Assembly: GCF_000317555.1 (NCBI RefSeq)
Contig: NC_019745.1
Location: 3,038,001-3,102,000 of the forward strand
Direction: 5' to 3'
Length of the DNA: 64,000 nucleotides
From: Gloeocapsa sp. PCC 7428
Lineage (GTDB): Bacteria > Cyanobacteriota > Cyanobacteriia > Cyanobacteriales > Chroococcidiopsidaceae
The notes below the pieces were generated by a model that was not told the origin of the DNA, made no database searches, and saw nothing but the letters and a program-made list of their open reading frames with translations. The translations under genes were made by a program, and so were the position numbers. Positions 37,908 to 47,967 of this stretch are shown here, one piece after another (position 1 is the first letter of the stretch; each line of letters begins with the position of its first letter).

Positions 37908-40900
37908 TTAACACTCCCGCCCTTGGGCATCAGCGTTGATTAATGGCAGCCTAACGGTAAATGTTGCTCCTCGTCCTTCTCCCTCACTCGCTACCTCGAT
38001 CGTACCCTGGTGCAATTCAACGAAAAGACGCGCGATCGCAAGTCCAATACCCACACCACCAGGCGCGTGACGGCTGGGAACTTCAGCTTGTGTAAAGCGA
38101 TCAAAAACATAGGGAAGAAAGTCAGGCGCAATACCGATGCCAGTGTCTTTGATTTGGATTTGAGCGCAGGTGGTCATTGATTGCTTGCTATCTTTACCAA
38201 AGACTGATGAGTCATTATTCATTACTTCTAATTTCACTTCTACCTGTCCTCCTGAAGGTGTGAATTTGATTGCATTGGACAGTAAATTATTGATGATTTG
38301 TTTAAGGCGATCGCCTTCTCCAGAAACGGCGATCGCTGTCGCTGGCAACGTCTCGACGAGTTGAATGTGCTTTTCCTGCGCCGTCGGACGCAACATCGCA
38401 ACAACTTTTTTTGTGAGAGCAACTAGCTCAACGCTTTGAGGCTGTAATTGATACTTACCAGCGAGGATGCTGGCAACATCCAACAAATCTTTCACGAGTT
38501 TGGCTTCAACTGTAGCATTGCGCTCGATTGTGGCTAGCGCCCGTGCCGCCCTAGAGGAGTCAAACAGTTGGCTTTGCAATAAGCGTGTCCAAGCAAGAAT
38601 CGCTGCTAGCGGGGCTTGCAGTTCATGCGTCACGGTCATGAGAAATTCATTCTTGAAGCGGTTAGCGGATCGGTCTTGGCGCAGGCGTGCCATTTGTAAC
38701 TGTGTATTAACACGTGCCGTTAGTTCGCGAGCAGAGAGTTTGACTAGGTAGTCGTTGGCTCCCGCTTCCAATCCTGCGATCGCCGCTTCTTCCCCCGCGC
38801 GTGCAGATAGCAGAATGACCGGAATACTTTTAGTTTGCGGATCGGATCGCAGTGCGTGCAGTAATTGAAATCCGTCTAATTCTGGCATCATGACATCGCT
38901 CAACACCAAATCAGGCGGATCGTTTTGGATCGTCGCTAAGGCGATCGCGCCATTGGCAGCTGTCTCGACTTGCCAGTGCTGACTCAACAACTGCCGCAGG
39001 TAATCGCGCATATCGGCGTTGTCATCCACAAGGAGAATGCGCGCCGAAGAGGAGCTAGGGGCTAGAGGTTGGGGGCGAGTAGAAGATTTTTCCTCGACCC
39101 CTTCTTCGGGTAGCCACCGCAACGCTTCTTCTATATAAGAAATTGCTTCGGTTGCTGTTGACGTTAGCGTTCGAGTTGCTTTAATCTGCGCTTGGGGAAG
39201 ATGCGCCGAGCCGAGCGGAATCGATACTGTGAAGCAACTACCTTCTTGCTCAATACTGCTTGCCTGAATCGTTCCACCATGCAGTTTCACCAATTCCTGC
39301 ACCAGCGATAAACCAATCCCCGATCCTTCAAACGTGTGTCCCTGTGCCCCTTTGACGCGATGAAATCGTTTAAACAGATGGGGAATTTCTGCGGCTGGAA
39401 TCCCGATGCCTGTATCTTTTACAGCAAGCTCAACCCGATCGCTGACTAGGCGTAATCTAACTGTAATCTCGCCTGTCAAGGTAAATTTGAACGCATTGGA
39501 AATCAAATTGAGAACGATCTTTTCCCACATCTCGCGGTCAACATAAACCGGCTCAGGCAACGGTGGACAATCGACGATGAAGCGCAAATTTGCCCGTTCG
39601 ATTGCGGAGCGAAACACCCTGGCTAATTCAGCTGTAAAGGTTGCTAAGTCCGTCGGTTCATAAACAGCAGACAAGCGATCGCTTTCGATCCGCGAGAAAT
39701 CGAGCAGGGTGTTGACCAGTTTCAGCAGGCGTAACCCGTTACGCTGTATAACTTCAAGGCGCTGTCGTTGATGCGGCGGCAAGGGATTGCTTTGATCTGC
39801 TAAAGCATCTTCAGCAGGACCCAGCATCAGGGTTAGCGGGGTGCGAAACTCGTGAGAAACGTTGTTAAAGAAGGTGGTTTTGGCTCGGTCTAATTCTGCT
39901 AGAGCCTCGGCGCGTTGACGTTCTTCCTCGTAAGCTAAGGTATTGGCGATCGCTGTCGTTACCTGTCCAGCAACCAGTTCAAAAAAGCCTCGGTAATCAT
40001 CATCAAGCGGTCTATACGGGCTAATACCAGCAATCAAGACTCCTAGTTCTTGTCCAGGTCGGGTCAAGGGCAGGACGATCGCACTGTTGGGCGATTCATC
40101 CCACGCGCCGCCTGGAAGCGCTCCAAAGCGATCAATTAAATGGTCAATCACGCGGATTTCTCCAGCGGCTAAAATCGAATTGAGCGACCAGCAATCTGAT
40201 GTTTCACTGATTCGAGAAAGTTCGATGATACTGGGGCTAACAGTCGTGTTAATTGCTAAATTGGCCGTACTCGCAAGTTGAGCTTGTTGGCGGTCTTTGT
40301 CGAGGCGGTAAATCAGCGCAAAGGGAATGTCACGGGGGTTATTGGCTAATACAGTAGCGGAAATCTGGCAGGCTTCGTCTACTGTCTTAGCATGGGCTGT
40401 CTCTACACCTAATTCGCGTAGCGTTCGCAGGCGGCGATCGTCTAATACTCGCCTGGTGTCTTCGGTGCAGGCGCAAAAAATTCCCCCCACGCCACCGTCA
40501 TCTGTGCTAATGGGACTGTAGGAAAAAGTAAAGTAGGTTTCCTCTCGATAGCCATTGCGCTCCATAATCTCTAGGAATTCTTCATTCCAGGATGGTGTGC
40601 CGCGCTCCAACACATCATCTGCTAGCGGACTCAATATGTGCCAAATCTCTGACCAGATATCACTCGCCGATTCACCTAAAGCTTTGGGATGCCGCTTTCC
40701 TAACATGGGAATATAAGCATCGTTGTAGAAGTTGATTAGGTCTTGCCCCCACCAGATGAACATTGGGTAACGAGAGCCTAAGATAATCTGAATTCCCGTT
40801 TTTAAGCTTTGTGACCAGGTTTCAACAGGACCAAGCACGCTTTGCGACCAATCGTGCGATCGCATCAACGCTCCCATTTCACTACCCCCTGCAAAAATTG

Positions 40901-40940
40901 TTTCAGCCAAGGTGCTTTGGGGTTCAGAGGTTATCGTCAT
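37908..40940 (-). CDS. Hybrid sensor kinase: PAS, GAF, kinase core, receiver, second kinase core
   Basis: A 1010-residue soluble kinase with a PAS-like domain (about 25-150; [20 protein letters not shown]), GAF (165-335), HisKA with His363 ([10 protein letters not shown]), HATPase, receiver with Asp682 (LSDVMMP), a second HisKA with His772 ([10 protein letters not shown]) and a second HATPase with DTGIGI and [10 protein letters not shown]. The receiver's conserved Lys segment reads LVKLSAREL where the paralogue has [10 protein letters not shown]: the PF is lost and the loop is one residue shorter. The ATG at 40940 has GAGG upstream; the open frame reaches a TTG at 40961. It lies between the PAS-receiver gene and the giant kinase in one operon. 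Confidence 0.93.
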   Translation of the reverse strand: MTITSEPQSTLAETIFAGGSEMGALMRSHDWSQSVLGPVETWSQSLKTGIQIILGSRYPMFIWWGQDLINFYNDAYIPMLGKRHPKALGESASDIWSEIWHILSPLADDVLERGTPSWNEEFLEIMERNGYREETYFTFSYSPISTDDGGVGGIFCACTEDTRRVLDDRRLRTLRELGVETAHAKTVDEACQISATVLANNPRDIPFALIYRLDKDRQQAQLASTANLAINTTVSPSIIELSRISETSDCWSLNSILAAGEIRVIDHLIDRFGALPGGAWDESPNSAIVLPLTRPGQELGVLIAGISPYRPLDDDYRGFFELVAGQVTTAIANTLAYEEERQRAEALAELDRAKTTFFNNVSHEFRTPLTLMLGPAEDALADQSNPLPPHQRQRLEVIQRNGLRLLKLVNTLLDFSRIESDRLSAVYEPTDLATFTAELARVFRSAIERANLRFIVDCPPLPEPVYVDREMWEKIVLNLISNAFKFTLTGEITVRLRLVSDRVELAVKDTGIGIPAAEIPHLFKRFHRVKGAQGHTFEGSGIGLSLVQELVKLHGGTIQASSIEQEGSCFTVSIPLGSAHLPQAQIKATRTLTSTATEAISYIEEALRWLPEEGVEEKSSTRPQPLAPSSSSARILLVDDNADMRDYLRQLLSQHWQVETAANGAIALATIQNDPPDLVLSDVMMPELDGFQLLHALRSDPQTKSIPVILLSARAGEEAAIAGLEAGANDYLVKLSARELTARVNTQLQMARLRQDRSANRFKNEFLMTVTHELQAPLAAILAWTRLLQSQLFDSSRAARALATIERNATVEAKLVKDLLDVASILAGKYQLQPQSVELVALTKKVVAMLRPTAQEKHIQLVETLPATAIAVSGEGDRLKQIINNLLSNAIKFTPSGGQVEVKLEVMNNDSSVFGKDSKQSMTTCAQIQIKDTGIGIAPDFLPYVFDRFTQAEVPSRHAPGGVGIGLAIARLFVELHQGTIEVASEGEGRGATFTVRLPLINADAQGREC

Positions 40941-41014
40941 ACCTGGTCCTCGCTGTGACAATATATTTGGCTGTTCAAGATTTCATTGAATACTTAAAAC
41001 TGAGTCAACATCTT

Positions 41015-42025
41015 TTAAGTTCGTCCAGCCAATTGCGCCACCATCTTAATCAAATCGGTGGGTTGCGCTAGTTTGTGCAAATGTGCCTCAAACCCAGCAC
41101 TCAGAGCTTTTTCTCGATCCTCGTCTAGATAAGCTGTAATTGCAGCAGCTGGAATATGCCCTCCCTGAAGCGCTTCCCAGGCGCGGATTCGCTGAATCAA
41201 ACTGTACCCATCCTCACCAGGCATCCGAATGTCACTCACCAACACATCAGGATGAAATTGTTCTAACTCCTCTAACGCGGCGGCTGCACTGGCAACTGCC
41301 CTTACACCAATGCCATAAGGCTCTAAAATCGCTGTGATAAATTCACGGACATCCGGTTCGTCATCGACAACGAGTACCCGTAAACCGTCAAGCGACTGCG
41401 GTAATTGCGACTTGAGTATCGTTCCTTCTGCTTGGATTGCTTCTGGGTTCAGGTGTTGCGAGCGAGTCGTTTCCTGAGGTTGAATTCTGGTGTACACTGC
41501 AATCCGCAGTTCAATCGAGCCAGCATCACTACGTACTGTACTAACATACAACTCAACGGCAAGCAGAGCATCTTCTCGCGGGCAGAAATTCATCTGCCAA
41601 ACTTGGATGTCGCTATTTTGGGATCGATTGAGCTTGGTATAAAAGTCGCGGCGTTCTCCTTCTGCCACATAAACCGCTAGTGGTTTGCCTAATAGATAGC
41701 GTTGCGGCACTTTTAGCAATTGGGCGATCGCTTGGTTTGCTTCCAAAATTAAGCCATTGGCATCTGTCACTAAGTAGGCGATCGGTGAAGTTTGAAACAA
41801 GTTGTAATAATACTGATACGCCGCAGCGATTTGCTGATTTTGCTGAAGAAGAGTTTGCTCAACAACCTCGGCTGCTTCCAAATTTGTCTGCATCTCCTCA
41901 TGAATCAGTTGCAACCCGTCAAGTGCCTCCGCAATTTCGCTCCAATCGCTCGCGGGTTCCTCTTTCAGTTGTGCAATTTGCTTTTGGATCGTTCTAATAT
42001 ATTGTCTAAACTGCTTGCTACTCAT
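41015..42025 (-). CDS. PAS domain and C-terminal receiver protein
   Basis: A 336-residue protein: N-terminal coiled coil (about 1-70), PAS domain (about 75-185; YYNLFQTSPIAYLVTDANGL) and receiver (about 213-336; RVLVVDDEPDVREF, phosphoacceptor in VLVSDIRMPGEDG, conserved Lys in HLHKLAQP). It has no output domain, so it may act as a phosphorelay partner of the two hybrid kinases that follow 74 bases downstream. I use the ATG at 42025; a TTG at 42073 would add 16 residues. It is the first gene of the operon. Confidence 0.88.
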   Translation of the reverse strand: MSSKQFRQYIRTIQKQIAQLKEEPASDWSEIAEALDGLQLIHEEMQTNLEAAEVVEQTLLQQNQQIAAAYQYYYNLFQTSPIAYLVTDANGLILEANQAIAQLLKVPQRYLLGKPLAVYVAEGERRDFYTKLNRSQNSDIQVWQMNFCPREDALLAVELYVSTVRSDAGSIELRIAVYTRIQPQETTRSQHLNPEAIQAEGTILKSQLPQSLDGLRVLVVDDEPDVREFITAILEPYGIGVRAVASAAAALEELEQFHPDVLVSDIRMPGEDGYSLIQRIRAWEALQGGHIPAAAITAYLDEDREKALSAGFEAHLHKLAQPTDLIKMVAQLAGRT

Positions 42026-42368
42026 AATTCTTAGCTGATGATGTTGCCTATTCACTGGAAATCTACCTGGCAACTAATCCCAGAGATCCTATTCTCAAGA
42101 GCGACACAGGGAAGTTTCAGCAGATAAGGAATTCTTTCAGTCTAGCGAATTGTTAACAGGTGCGGAGCAGACTGCTAAATCCCTCGCCCCTCTCTATCTG
42201 GGGAAGAACAAGAGCCTTAAATTTCCTGCGTGAATCATAGATGCCCTTCGACTCCCTTCGGGGCTACTCAAACGAAGTTGACGAGCGCACACTATAGCAG
42301 GGGTCAGCGATCAGAGGATTGCTTTCTGCTATCATGTTCTGAGCAGCCCTGCAATTGCTATGTAATTT

Positions 42369-42465
42369 AGAACCTACGCAGTTGAATCAATTCCGCTTCT
42401 AAGATTGGGTGTGTCCGCGCCCTGTAGCACGTGGCGTGGATTTAGGGGGCAAGTGTGTCACTCCT
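42369..42465. mobile_element. Decayed MITE-like element
   Basis: Begins agaacctacgcagttgaatc and ends ggatttagggggcaagtgtg then tcactcct. These match the two ends of the 58089-58251 element (aggacttacgcagttgaatc and ggcaagtgcgtaactcct) with several substitutions and a shortened middle. Confidence 0.65.
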
Positions 42466-42470
42466 AACAG

Positions 42471-42530
42471 AGGTGGACAAGGCTCATCTAGTAGCGAATT
42501 TATTCGCACTTCTTTTTATGCAGGAAGTCC
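42471..42530. repeat. Dispersed element with gaatttattcgc core
   Basis: aggtggacaaggctcatcta, then gcgaatttattcgc, then atgcaggaagtcc. The reverse complement recurs at 56733-56793 (cgaataaattcg...aaaccctgtccacc), and atgcaggaagtc recurs at 56901-56912. Confidence 0.65.
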
Positions 42531-42535
42531 ATGAG

Positions 42536-43942
42536 TCACCAACGGCGGAAAGTCGTTAAAATCTTATCCCAAATTGAAGCACGGTTTAAGTGTGTTTGGT
42601 ACGCTAACGCCGCGATCTGAGCGAAAATTTCTGAAAAACTAGGATAAATCGGAGCAAGCTGCGCAAGCTTATTAATTTTGATACGCTGTGCGATCGCCAA
42701 ACTGAAAACATGAATCAATTCTGCGGCGTAAGCACCGACAATAGTCGCACCTAAAATTTCTCCATTAGGTAAAAGTACGACTTGACAAACTCCCGTTGTT
42801 ACTATCTCGATTTGCGCAGCGGCGACGCTTTTGAAATACTGACGCAGCACCACTATATCACCGAACAGATGTCGAGCTTGCGTTTCGGTAAGTCCGACTC
42901 GTGCTAACTGCGGATCGGAAAAAATTGCCCAAGGAATGCTACTGTAATCGACCTGATCGCGCGCCAAACCCAACGCATTTTTTAAGGCGATCGCCGCTTC
43001 ATAATGCGCAACGTTCGTCAATGGATAGCCGCCGATTGCTTCGCCACAAGCATAGATTCGAGGATGTGTTGTTTGCAGTTTCGCGTTTACGACTAAACGA
43101 TGACGATGCGATCGCACACCGACAACTTCTAAGTTGAGATGCGCCAAATCCGGCTGTTGTCCAGCACACAATAAAATCTCATCGGTTTCAATTGCTTGAT
43201 TACCCGCTTGCATCCATTTTTTACCTTGTATCTGCTTGATTTGAGTGACAGGTGATTCTGTTAAAAGCCGCACGCCTTCCGCTTCCAACGCTGCTTGAAT
43301 CAGTTGCGCAATTGCCGGATCTTCTTGGGGTAAGATATGCGAATGCTGAACGATCAAAGTCACATCTAAACCAAAACGTGTCAGGATTTGCGCCATTTGA
43401 ATTCCCGATGGATCGCCGCCAACGATCGCCCATTGAGTTGGTGGGTTAGCACTGAGTACGAGTAAAATATCTGCGATAGTGTAATAACCTGTTGCTTGCA
43501 ATCCCTCAATATTGGGGATAATCGGACGCGAACCTGTAGCAAGTAGATAACTGCGCGATTTCAGTTGACGCCGATTCACGCTAAAAGTTAATGCAGGCGA
43601 TCGCGCAAACTGTCCAACACCTGAAATCAGATCAACTCCCAACGCAGCTAAAACAGCAGGGGAATATTGTTCTTCTACATCGGTGACGACACCTTTAACT
43701 TGCGGTGATATATCTGCCCACTGCACAGCGTTTTTATTGTCCGCAGTCATTCCCCATAGCATGGCATCAAGCTGCTGGTGTTTCCCTAGATAAGCCAATG
43801 CATGAGGTGTCAAAAGATTATGAAAAATCGTTTGTTGCGGAGGTTCTACTAGCGCAACTTTAGCGTTAAGTTGAGTCGCCAGAATCGCTGCATAGCGCCC
43901 TGTAAGACTGCCACCAATAATTACAACATCATAGTCAATCAT
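42536..43942 (-). CDS. Pyridine-nucleotide FAD oxidoreductase without the redox disulfide
   Basis: A 468-residue flavoprotein of the dihydrolipoamide dehydrogenase/mercuric reductase fold. FAD motif VIIGGSLTGRYAA is near 7-19, the NAD(P) motif is in WAIVGGDPSGIQMAQIL, the second FAD motif is IYACGEAIGGYPLT, and a dimerisation domain ends the protein. The CxxxxC of the family is absent; that region reads QQTIFHNLLTPHALAYLG. The C-terminal active-site HP is replaced by Tyr-Pro (IYPSFSE). It cannot therefore be a disulfide or mercuric reductase of the usual type and may be a transhydrogenase-like or quinone-linked enzyme. It follows cobD by 16 bases in an apparent hup-cobD operon. Confidence 0.9.
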   Translation of the reverse strand: MIDYDVVIIGGSLTGRYAAILATQLNAKVALVEPPQQTIFHNLLTPHALAYLGKHQQLDAMLWGMTADNKNAVQWADISPQVKGVVTDVEEQYSPAVLAALGVDLISGVGQFARSPALTFSVNRRQLKSRSYLLATGSRPIIPNIEGLQATGYYTIADILLVLSANPPTQWAIVGGDPSGIQMAQILTRFGLDVTLIVQHSHILPQEDPAIAQLIQAALEAEGVRLLTESPVTQIKQIQGKKWMQAGNQAIETDEILLCAGQQPDLAHLNLEVVGVRSHRHRLVVNAKLQTTHPRIYACGEAIGGYPLTNVAHYEAAIALKNALGLARDQVDYSSIPWAIFSDPQLARVGLTETQARHLFGDIVVLRQYFKSVAAAQIEIVTTGVCQVVLLPNGEILGATIVGAYAAELIHVFSLAIAQRIKINKLAQLAPIYPSFSEIFAQIAALAYQTHLNRASIWDKILTTFRRW

Positions 43943-43958
43943 AATATTTAGCTAATAG

Positions 43959-45008
43959 CTAATTGCTAATCGCTAGTAGCTGAAACAATGCTTGCAACAA
44001 ACGTTCATTTTCTTCATTTGAGCGTACCGCAATGCGGAAAAAGCGATCGCCTAAGGTAGGAAAACTCAAACAATCGCGAATTAAAATTTTATAATGCTGT
44101 AACAACTGCTGTTGTAAAATTTGACTTGATTCGCATTGCACCAGTAAAAAGTTAGCGGTACTTTCTAAAGGCTGCAACCCTGGTATTTGCGCTAAACCGT
44201 CAAACAATTGCACTCTTGCGGGTGGTAGCCATGCCCAAGTTCGCTGTTGAAATTCGCTGTCATGAATCGCGGCGATCGCCGCCGCTGCTGCAAGGGTATT
44301 AACCGTCCACGGATCGCGTCGTTGTTGCCAGCTTTGTAGACGGTCTGGGTGCGCGATCGCATATCCGAGTCGCAGCCCAGGTAAACTGTAAAATTTGGTG
44401 AGCGATCGCAAAATGACTAAATTGGGATACTTCTGTACCAGAGGAATCAAACTTTGTTCTTCACCAGGCGGCAGAAAATCCATAAACGCTTCATCCACCA
44501 CAACCAAAGCAAATTGCTCAAGATAAGGCAGAATGGTTTCCCGCAAAAACATCTGCCCTGTAGGGTTGTGAGGATTATTCAAAAGTAAGCCGCACTTTGA
44601 TGCTGCAACGTTACTCCCGATCTTTAGTTCTAACGGACATTCCTGCACTGTCGCACCAAAAGCCTTCAAAGCGCGATAGTAATCGGCAAAGGCTGGGGTA
44701 TATAAGTAAGTTTTAGCAAGTTGTGCTAAATCCCAGCCTGCCCAGGTAAGTAATTCTGCCGAGCCATTCCCCGGCAGAATCCATTCGGGTGGTAATTGAT
44801 GCCATTGACCTAACGCGGTGCGTAGTTCCCCATAGTTGGGGTCTGGATAAGCGCTTAGATCCCCTAGATGCGCTTGAATTGCTGCGATCGCACTCTTGGG
44901 CGGTCCCAAGGGGTTGATACTTGCAGAAAAATCCAGAATATCGCTAGGGGAACAGCCAGCAACTGCTGCTGCCCAGGCTAAATTCCCCCCGTGAATAGGT
45001 CGCATCAA
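43959..45008 (-). CDS. cobD: Threonine-phosphate decarboxylase (cobalamin synthesis)
   Basis: This PLP enzyme decarboxylates L-threonine-O-3-phosphate to the aminopropanol phosphate linker of cobalamin. It shows the CobD N-terminus (RPIHGGN), NPHNPTG at 145-151, Asp172 in VVDEAF and the PLP-binding Lys205 in SLTKFYSLPGLRLGY. It is close to histidinol-phosphate aminotransferase, but the HGGN start favours CobD. Length 349. It follows hup by 17 bases. The last codons and stop (LLAISN) lie in a tagctaattgctaatcgc repeat. Other cobalamin genes are not adjacent, except cobK 12 kb away. Confidence 0.88.
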   Translation of the reverse strand: MMRPIHGGNLAWAAAVAGCSPSDILDFSASINPLGPPKSAIAAIQAHLGDLSAYPDPNYGELRTALGQWHQLPPEWILPGNGSAELLTWAGWDLAQLAKTYLYTPAFADYYRALKAFGATVQECPLELKIGSNVAASKCGLLLNNPHNPTGQMFLRETILPYLEQFALVVVDEAFMDFLPPGEEQSLIPLVQKYPNLVILRSLTKFYSLPGLRLGYAIAHPDRLQSWQQRRDPWTVNTLAAAAAIAAIHDSEFQQRTWAWLPPARVQLFDGLAQIPGLQPLESTANFLLVQCESSQILQQQLLQHYKILIRDCLSFPTLGDRFFRIAVRSNEENERLLQALFQLLAISN

Positions 45009-45025
45009 GTATGTGAGCAGTTTTA

Positions 45026-45310
45026 CTAGTCTTTGCCTGGTGACACTTTTTCGCGGAAAAGCTTCCCAGCGGAGAATGCAGGCACCTTTGTTGCTGGGAT
45101 ATCCATTTTATCACCTGTTTTCGGGTTACGACCTTCACGGGCTTTGCGCTCGCGTGGCTCGAACGAACCGAAACCTACCAGCGTGACTTTATCACCAGAA
45201 GAAACCGCTTCGATGATTGTTTCTAAAGCTGCGGTTAAAACTGCATCGGCTTGCTTTTTGGTAACGCTTGCCTTATCTGCGATCGCGTCAACTAATTCAC
45301 CTTTGTTCAT
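45026..45310 (-). CDS. hup: HU family DNA-binding protein
   Basis: A 94-residue nucleoid protein. MNKGELVDAIADKASVTKKQ, VGFGSFEPRERKAREGRNP (the DNA-binding arm) and TKVPAFSAGKLFREKV are all present. AAGGAG lies seven bases before the ATG. It heads an apparent operon with cobD (17-base gap) and the cysteine-less flavoprotein (16-base gap), although hup itself is likely transcribed far more strongly. Confidence 0.97.
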   Translation of the reverse strand: MNKGELVDAIADKASVTKKQADAVLTAALETIIEAVSSGDKVTLVGFGSFEPRERKAREGRNPKTGDKMDIPATKVPAFSAGKLFREKVSPGKD

Positions 45311-45624
45311 GTGGATCTCCTTAGAGTTTACAGATTAGATTTGACGAAACTACCGAATCTCAGGATGTGTGGAGACTCAGCTTGTAGTCGAGCAAGAGGC
45401 TTCATTTCAAGACAATCGCTGAAACTCTCCTAGGCTCGATATTTCAATGCCCTATTCTAAGGCGTGCTAGCTCGATATGGATCGGTGAAACCTTTAAGAT
45501 ATATGGATTTCAACATTTTTTAGGTATTTTCACCCAAAAAAAGTGACATTTTTGCCTGAAAAAATGGGTGTAGGAGGGGTCAGAGGTCAGGGATGGGGAA
45601 TTCTCCTCGGAACTTTAAGCCTAA
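45311..45624. other. 314-base spacer between hup and pilQ
   Basis: It holds the hup promoter region and the 3' flank of pilQ. A CACCCA...TGGGTG inverted pair (45531-45570) with A- and T-rich inner segments could form a weak hairpin. It is followed by a GGTCAGA word at 45573-45598. No ORF. Confidence 0.5.
45573..45598. repeat. GGTCAGA-type repeat downstream of pilQ
   Basis: ggaggggtcagaggtcaggg followed by atgggg, 27 bases beyond the pilQ stop. Confidence 0.7.
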
Positions 45625-47967
45625 TTACCTTGGCGCCTGAAAACGTTGGCGTTCTAATACTTCTCTGGCATCGGGGCTAGGAGTATAGTTGTAGCCAAAC
45701 GAGGCGTTTTGCGAATCATCGATGATTTGAGGTGTGAGTAACACAATGACTTCTTGACGCGAGTTCGTTATTCTTCTACTTCTAAATAACGCTCCTAGGA
45801 TGGGAATGTCACCCAAAATCGGAACTTTGGTCGCCTCAACGCGGTCTGATTCCTGAATGATGCCGGATAAGATCAGAGTCTGGCGATCGCGCAAACGCAG
45901 TTGTCCTGAAGTTAACTGACGTGATGATAGCAGCGTAATTGTTCCTTGCGGCGTTGTCTGTTCCCCTGTAATTGCTGAAACTGTTGGCGCAACGGACAAC
46001 GAGACAAACCCATTGTCGTCGATGCGATCCACTCTGACTTGTAAAATTAAACCTGCTTGCTTGATGATCGGTTCTTGAACTTGAGTTGTTAAGTTTGTTG
46101 TCGGGTCGGTCTGCGTTTGTAATCTAAATCCTCCAAATACTTCTTGTGTGAGGTTAACAATCGCTGTTTGTCCTTCTTGCACTGTCAGCGTTGGATCAGT
46201 CAGGATTTTGGCATTGCCATTCGTCACCACAGCTTGGAGACGCGAAAGAAATCTACTCGGATATTGAAATAAGGTTGGTAAGCTAAACTCAATCGGACCT
46301 GTCTCAGGGATATTTGTGACTCCAGGTTGCAGAGGATTGTTGTTGGTTCCAAACGGAGGGCGAGGATACGTACCAAATCCATTTTGAACATTACCCCCTT
46401 GTAATGGCGGATTCGCAAATTGCTGTGGAGCACCTGTGCCAAAAGGCGCATTCGGCTGGGCTTCAAGGAACGGTTGTCCTTCAGCAAAAGGATTGGGAAT
46501 GACAGGGCGACCAAACAGGTTTGTTTGCGCAGTACCTGCTGACGGTGGATTAGTCCCGCCAAAATTAAAGACAGCCGAACCGCCATCGCTCACAAAGAAA
46601 CTGTCTCCGATGCCAAATGAGAAACTCGTGTTGACATTATCTGTATTTAGCAGGTTAACATCAACAATCTTGACGTTAACAGCGACTTGACGCCTACGCG
46701 AATCGATTTGCACCAATTGCGCCGTCGCAATCTCAACTTGCCGAGGAGTACCAATTAAGCTGACAGAGTTTGTGCGTTCGTCACCGACAACTTGTAAACC
46801 GCGTAAAAGTGGTATCGAGTCTTGGAAGTCAATTCGCTGCGTTTCGACTCGCGTTTCTGTACTCGTTTGCGTTTGCGTGACAGGCGTTGCGGAACCTCCC
46901 ACCGGAACCGCATTCACACTTGTGACAACACGTTCGCGGCTGACGGCACTTTCGGCACCCATGGCGACTAAAAAGTTTAAAGCACTTCCCACATTGATTT
47001 GATTGAGTCGCAAGCTGCGGACAATGACATTACGCGCTTCATTCGTCAAGCGTGGCGCAACAAAAATCGTGCGTCCTGTGCGGTTCGCTTGTAGTCCGCT
47101 GATCCGCAAGACGTAGTTAAAAACATCTTGTACCGACTCGTTTTCAATATCTAACGAAATTCTTGGTCCTTCCTCGCCCCCAGGAGTCGGCTCAGCTTGC
47201 GCTTGCTGTGTACCAGGTGCGGGAGCCGCACTAAACGCGAGGTTGAGTCCAGCCGCCCGCGCGAGGAGGGCTAGCACTTCTCTCACCGGCGCATCGCGTA
47301 AGACCAAGCGCGGTACGCGTTCGTTGGTTTCTAAATCAATCGCTGAGGCAGAAGAATCAACGTTGGAAACCGCGATATCGCCTACTGGTGGGGCGATCGC
47401 ACGTGGTAAGAAGGGGGGTGGTGTTGGTGTTCCAGGTTGGGGCGTGGGTGCGCCTTGAATTTGCACATCAGGATTGGGAACGAGTACTCCAGGAGCTTGA
47501 CTAGGAGCTTGTGCAGGTGGTTGTTGCGGGGCTGGCGCTTGTGCAACAGGTGCAGCGCCAGATGTCGGACTAATGCTGAAGAGGATTCCTTGGGCATTTT
47601 TAGCCGCAGGCTGACTCGTAGGAGTGCTGGTACTTCCAACAACGACTAACCGGACGCTATTGCGGTCAAGTTGAGTGACACTGACTGCGGTAATACCAGG
47701 GGCTGGGTTATCTTGACGAAAGCTATTGCCTTGTGGTAAACGCAACTGCGTATTGATGATATCTGCGACTAAGGCGTTACCTCGGCTGCTCGTGAAAATT
47801 TGCGGGCGATCGCCTGCGGCAGTCTCTAGAATGACATTCAACCCGCGATTTGTTGGATTCAGCCGTACTGCTGTCACCTGTGTTGCTGCTGCCCACACGG
47901 GCTGTGCTGCTAGCAACGTTATTGTTGCTCCAGCTAATATCACTCCACTACCTGGAAGCTGTCTCAC
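45625..47967 (-). CDS. pilQ: Type IV pilus secretin PilQ
   Basis: The outer-membrane gate of the type IV pilus. The 780-residue protein has a signal peptide (1-27, ending AQPVWAAA) and an AMIN domain (about 30-130) that binds peptidoglycan. A Pro/Gln-rich linker (140-195), an STN/secretin N domain (ISLDIENESVQDVFNYVLRI) and N1-type domain follow. A Pro/Asn-rich loop (about 465-560) precedes the secretin barrel (about 570-770; VPILGDIPILGALFRS). It starts with GTG preceded by AGGAG. It is the last gene of the pil operon, but 486 bases separate it from pilO. Confidence 0.95.
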   Translation of the reverse strand: MRQLPGSGVILAGATITLLAAQPVWAAATQVTAVRLNPTNRGLNVILETAAGDRPQIFTSSRGNALVADIINTQLRLPQGNSFRQDNPAPGITAVSVTQLDRNSVRLVVVGSTSTPTSQPAAKNAQGILFSISPTSGAAPVAQAPAPQQPPAQAPSQAPGVLVPNPDVQIQGAPTPQPGTPTPPPFLPRAIAPPVGDIAVSNVDSSASAIDLETNERVPRLVLRDAPVREVLALLARAAGLNLAFSAAPAPGTQQAQAEPTPGGEEGPRISLDIENESVQDVFNYVLRISGLQANRTGRTIFVAPRLTNEARNVIVRSLRLNQINVGSALNFLVAMGAESAVSRERVVTSVNAVPVGGSATPVTQTQTSTETRVETQRIDFQDSIPLLRGLQVVGDERTNSVSLIGTPRQVEIATAQLVQIDSRRRQVAVNVKIVDVNLLNTDNVNTSFSFGIGDSFFVSDGGSAVFNFGGTNPPSAGTAQTNLFGRPVIPNPFAEGQPFLEAQPNAPFGTGAPQQFANPPLQGGNVQNGFGTYPRPPFGTNNNPLQPGVTNIPETGPIEFSLPTLFQYPSRFLSRLQAVVTNGNAKILTDPTLTVQEGQTAIVNLTQEVFGGFRLQTQTDPTTNLTTQVQEPIIKQAGLILQVRVDRIDDNGFVSLSVAPTVSAITGEQTTPQGTITLLSSRQLTSGQLRLRDRQTLILSGIIQESDRVEATKVPILGDIPILGALFRSRRITNSRQEVIVLLTPQIIDDSQNASFGYNYTPSPDAREVLERQRFQAPR

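Larger units (their letters stand above)
42026..42535. other. 510-base repeat-rich spacer upstream of the signalling operon
   Basis: No credible ORF. It holds the operon promoter region (not resolved), a ggggtcagcgatcagagg word near 42299, a decayed MITE (42369-42465) and a gaatttattcgc element (42471-42530) next to the flavoprotein stop. Confidence 0.6.

Noticed and set aside
42536-43942. Mercuric reductase
   Set aside because: It lacks the CxxxxC redox pair, any N-terminal metal-binding domain and the C-terminal cysteines of MerA.
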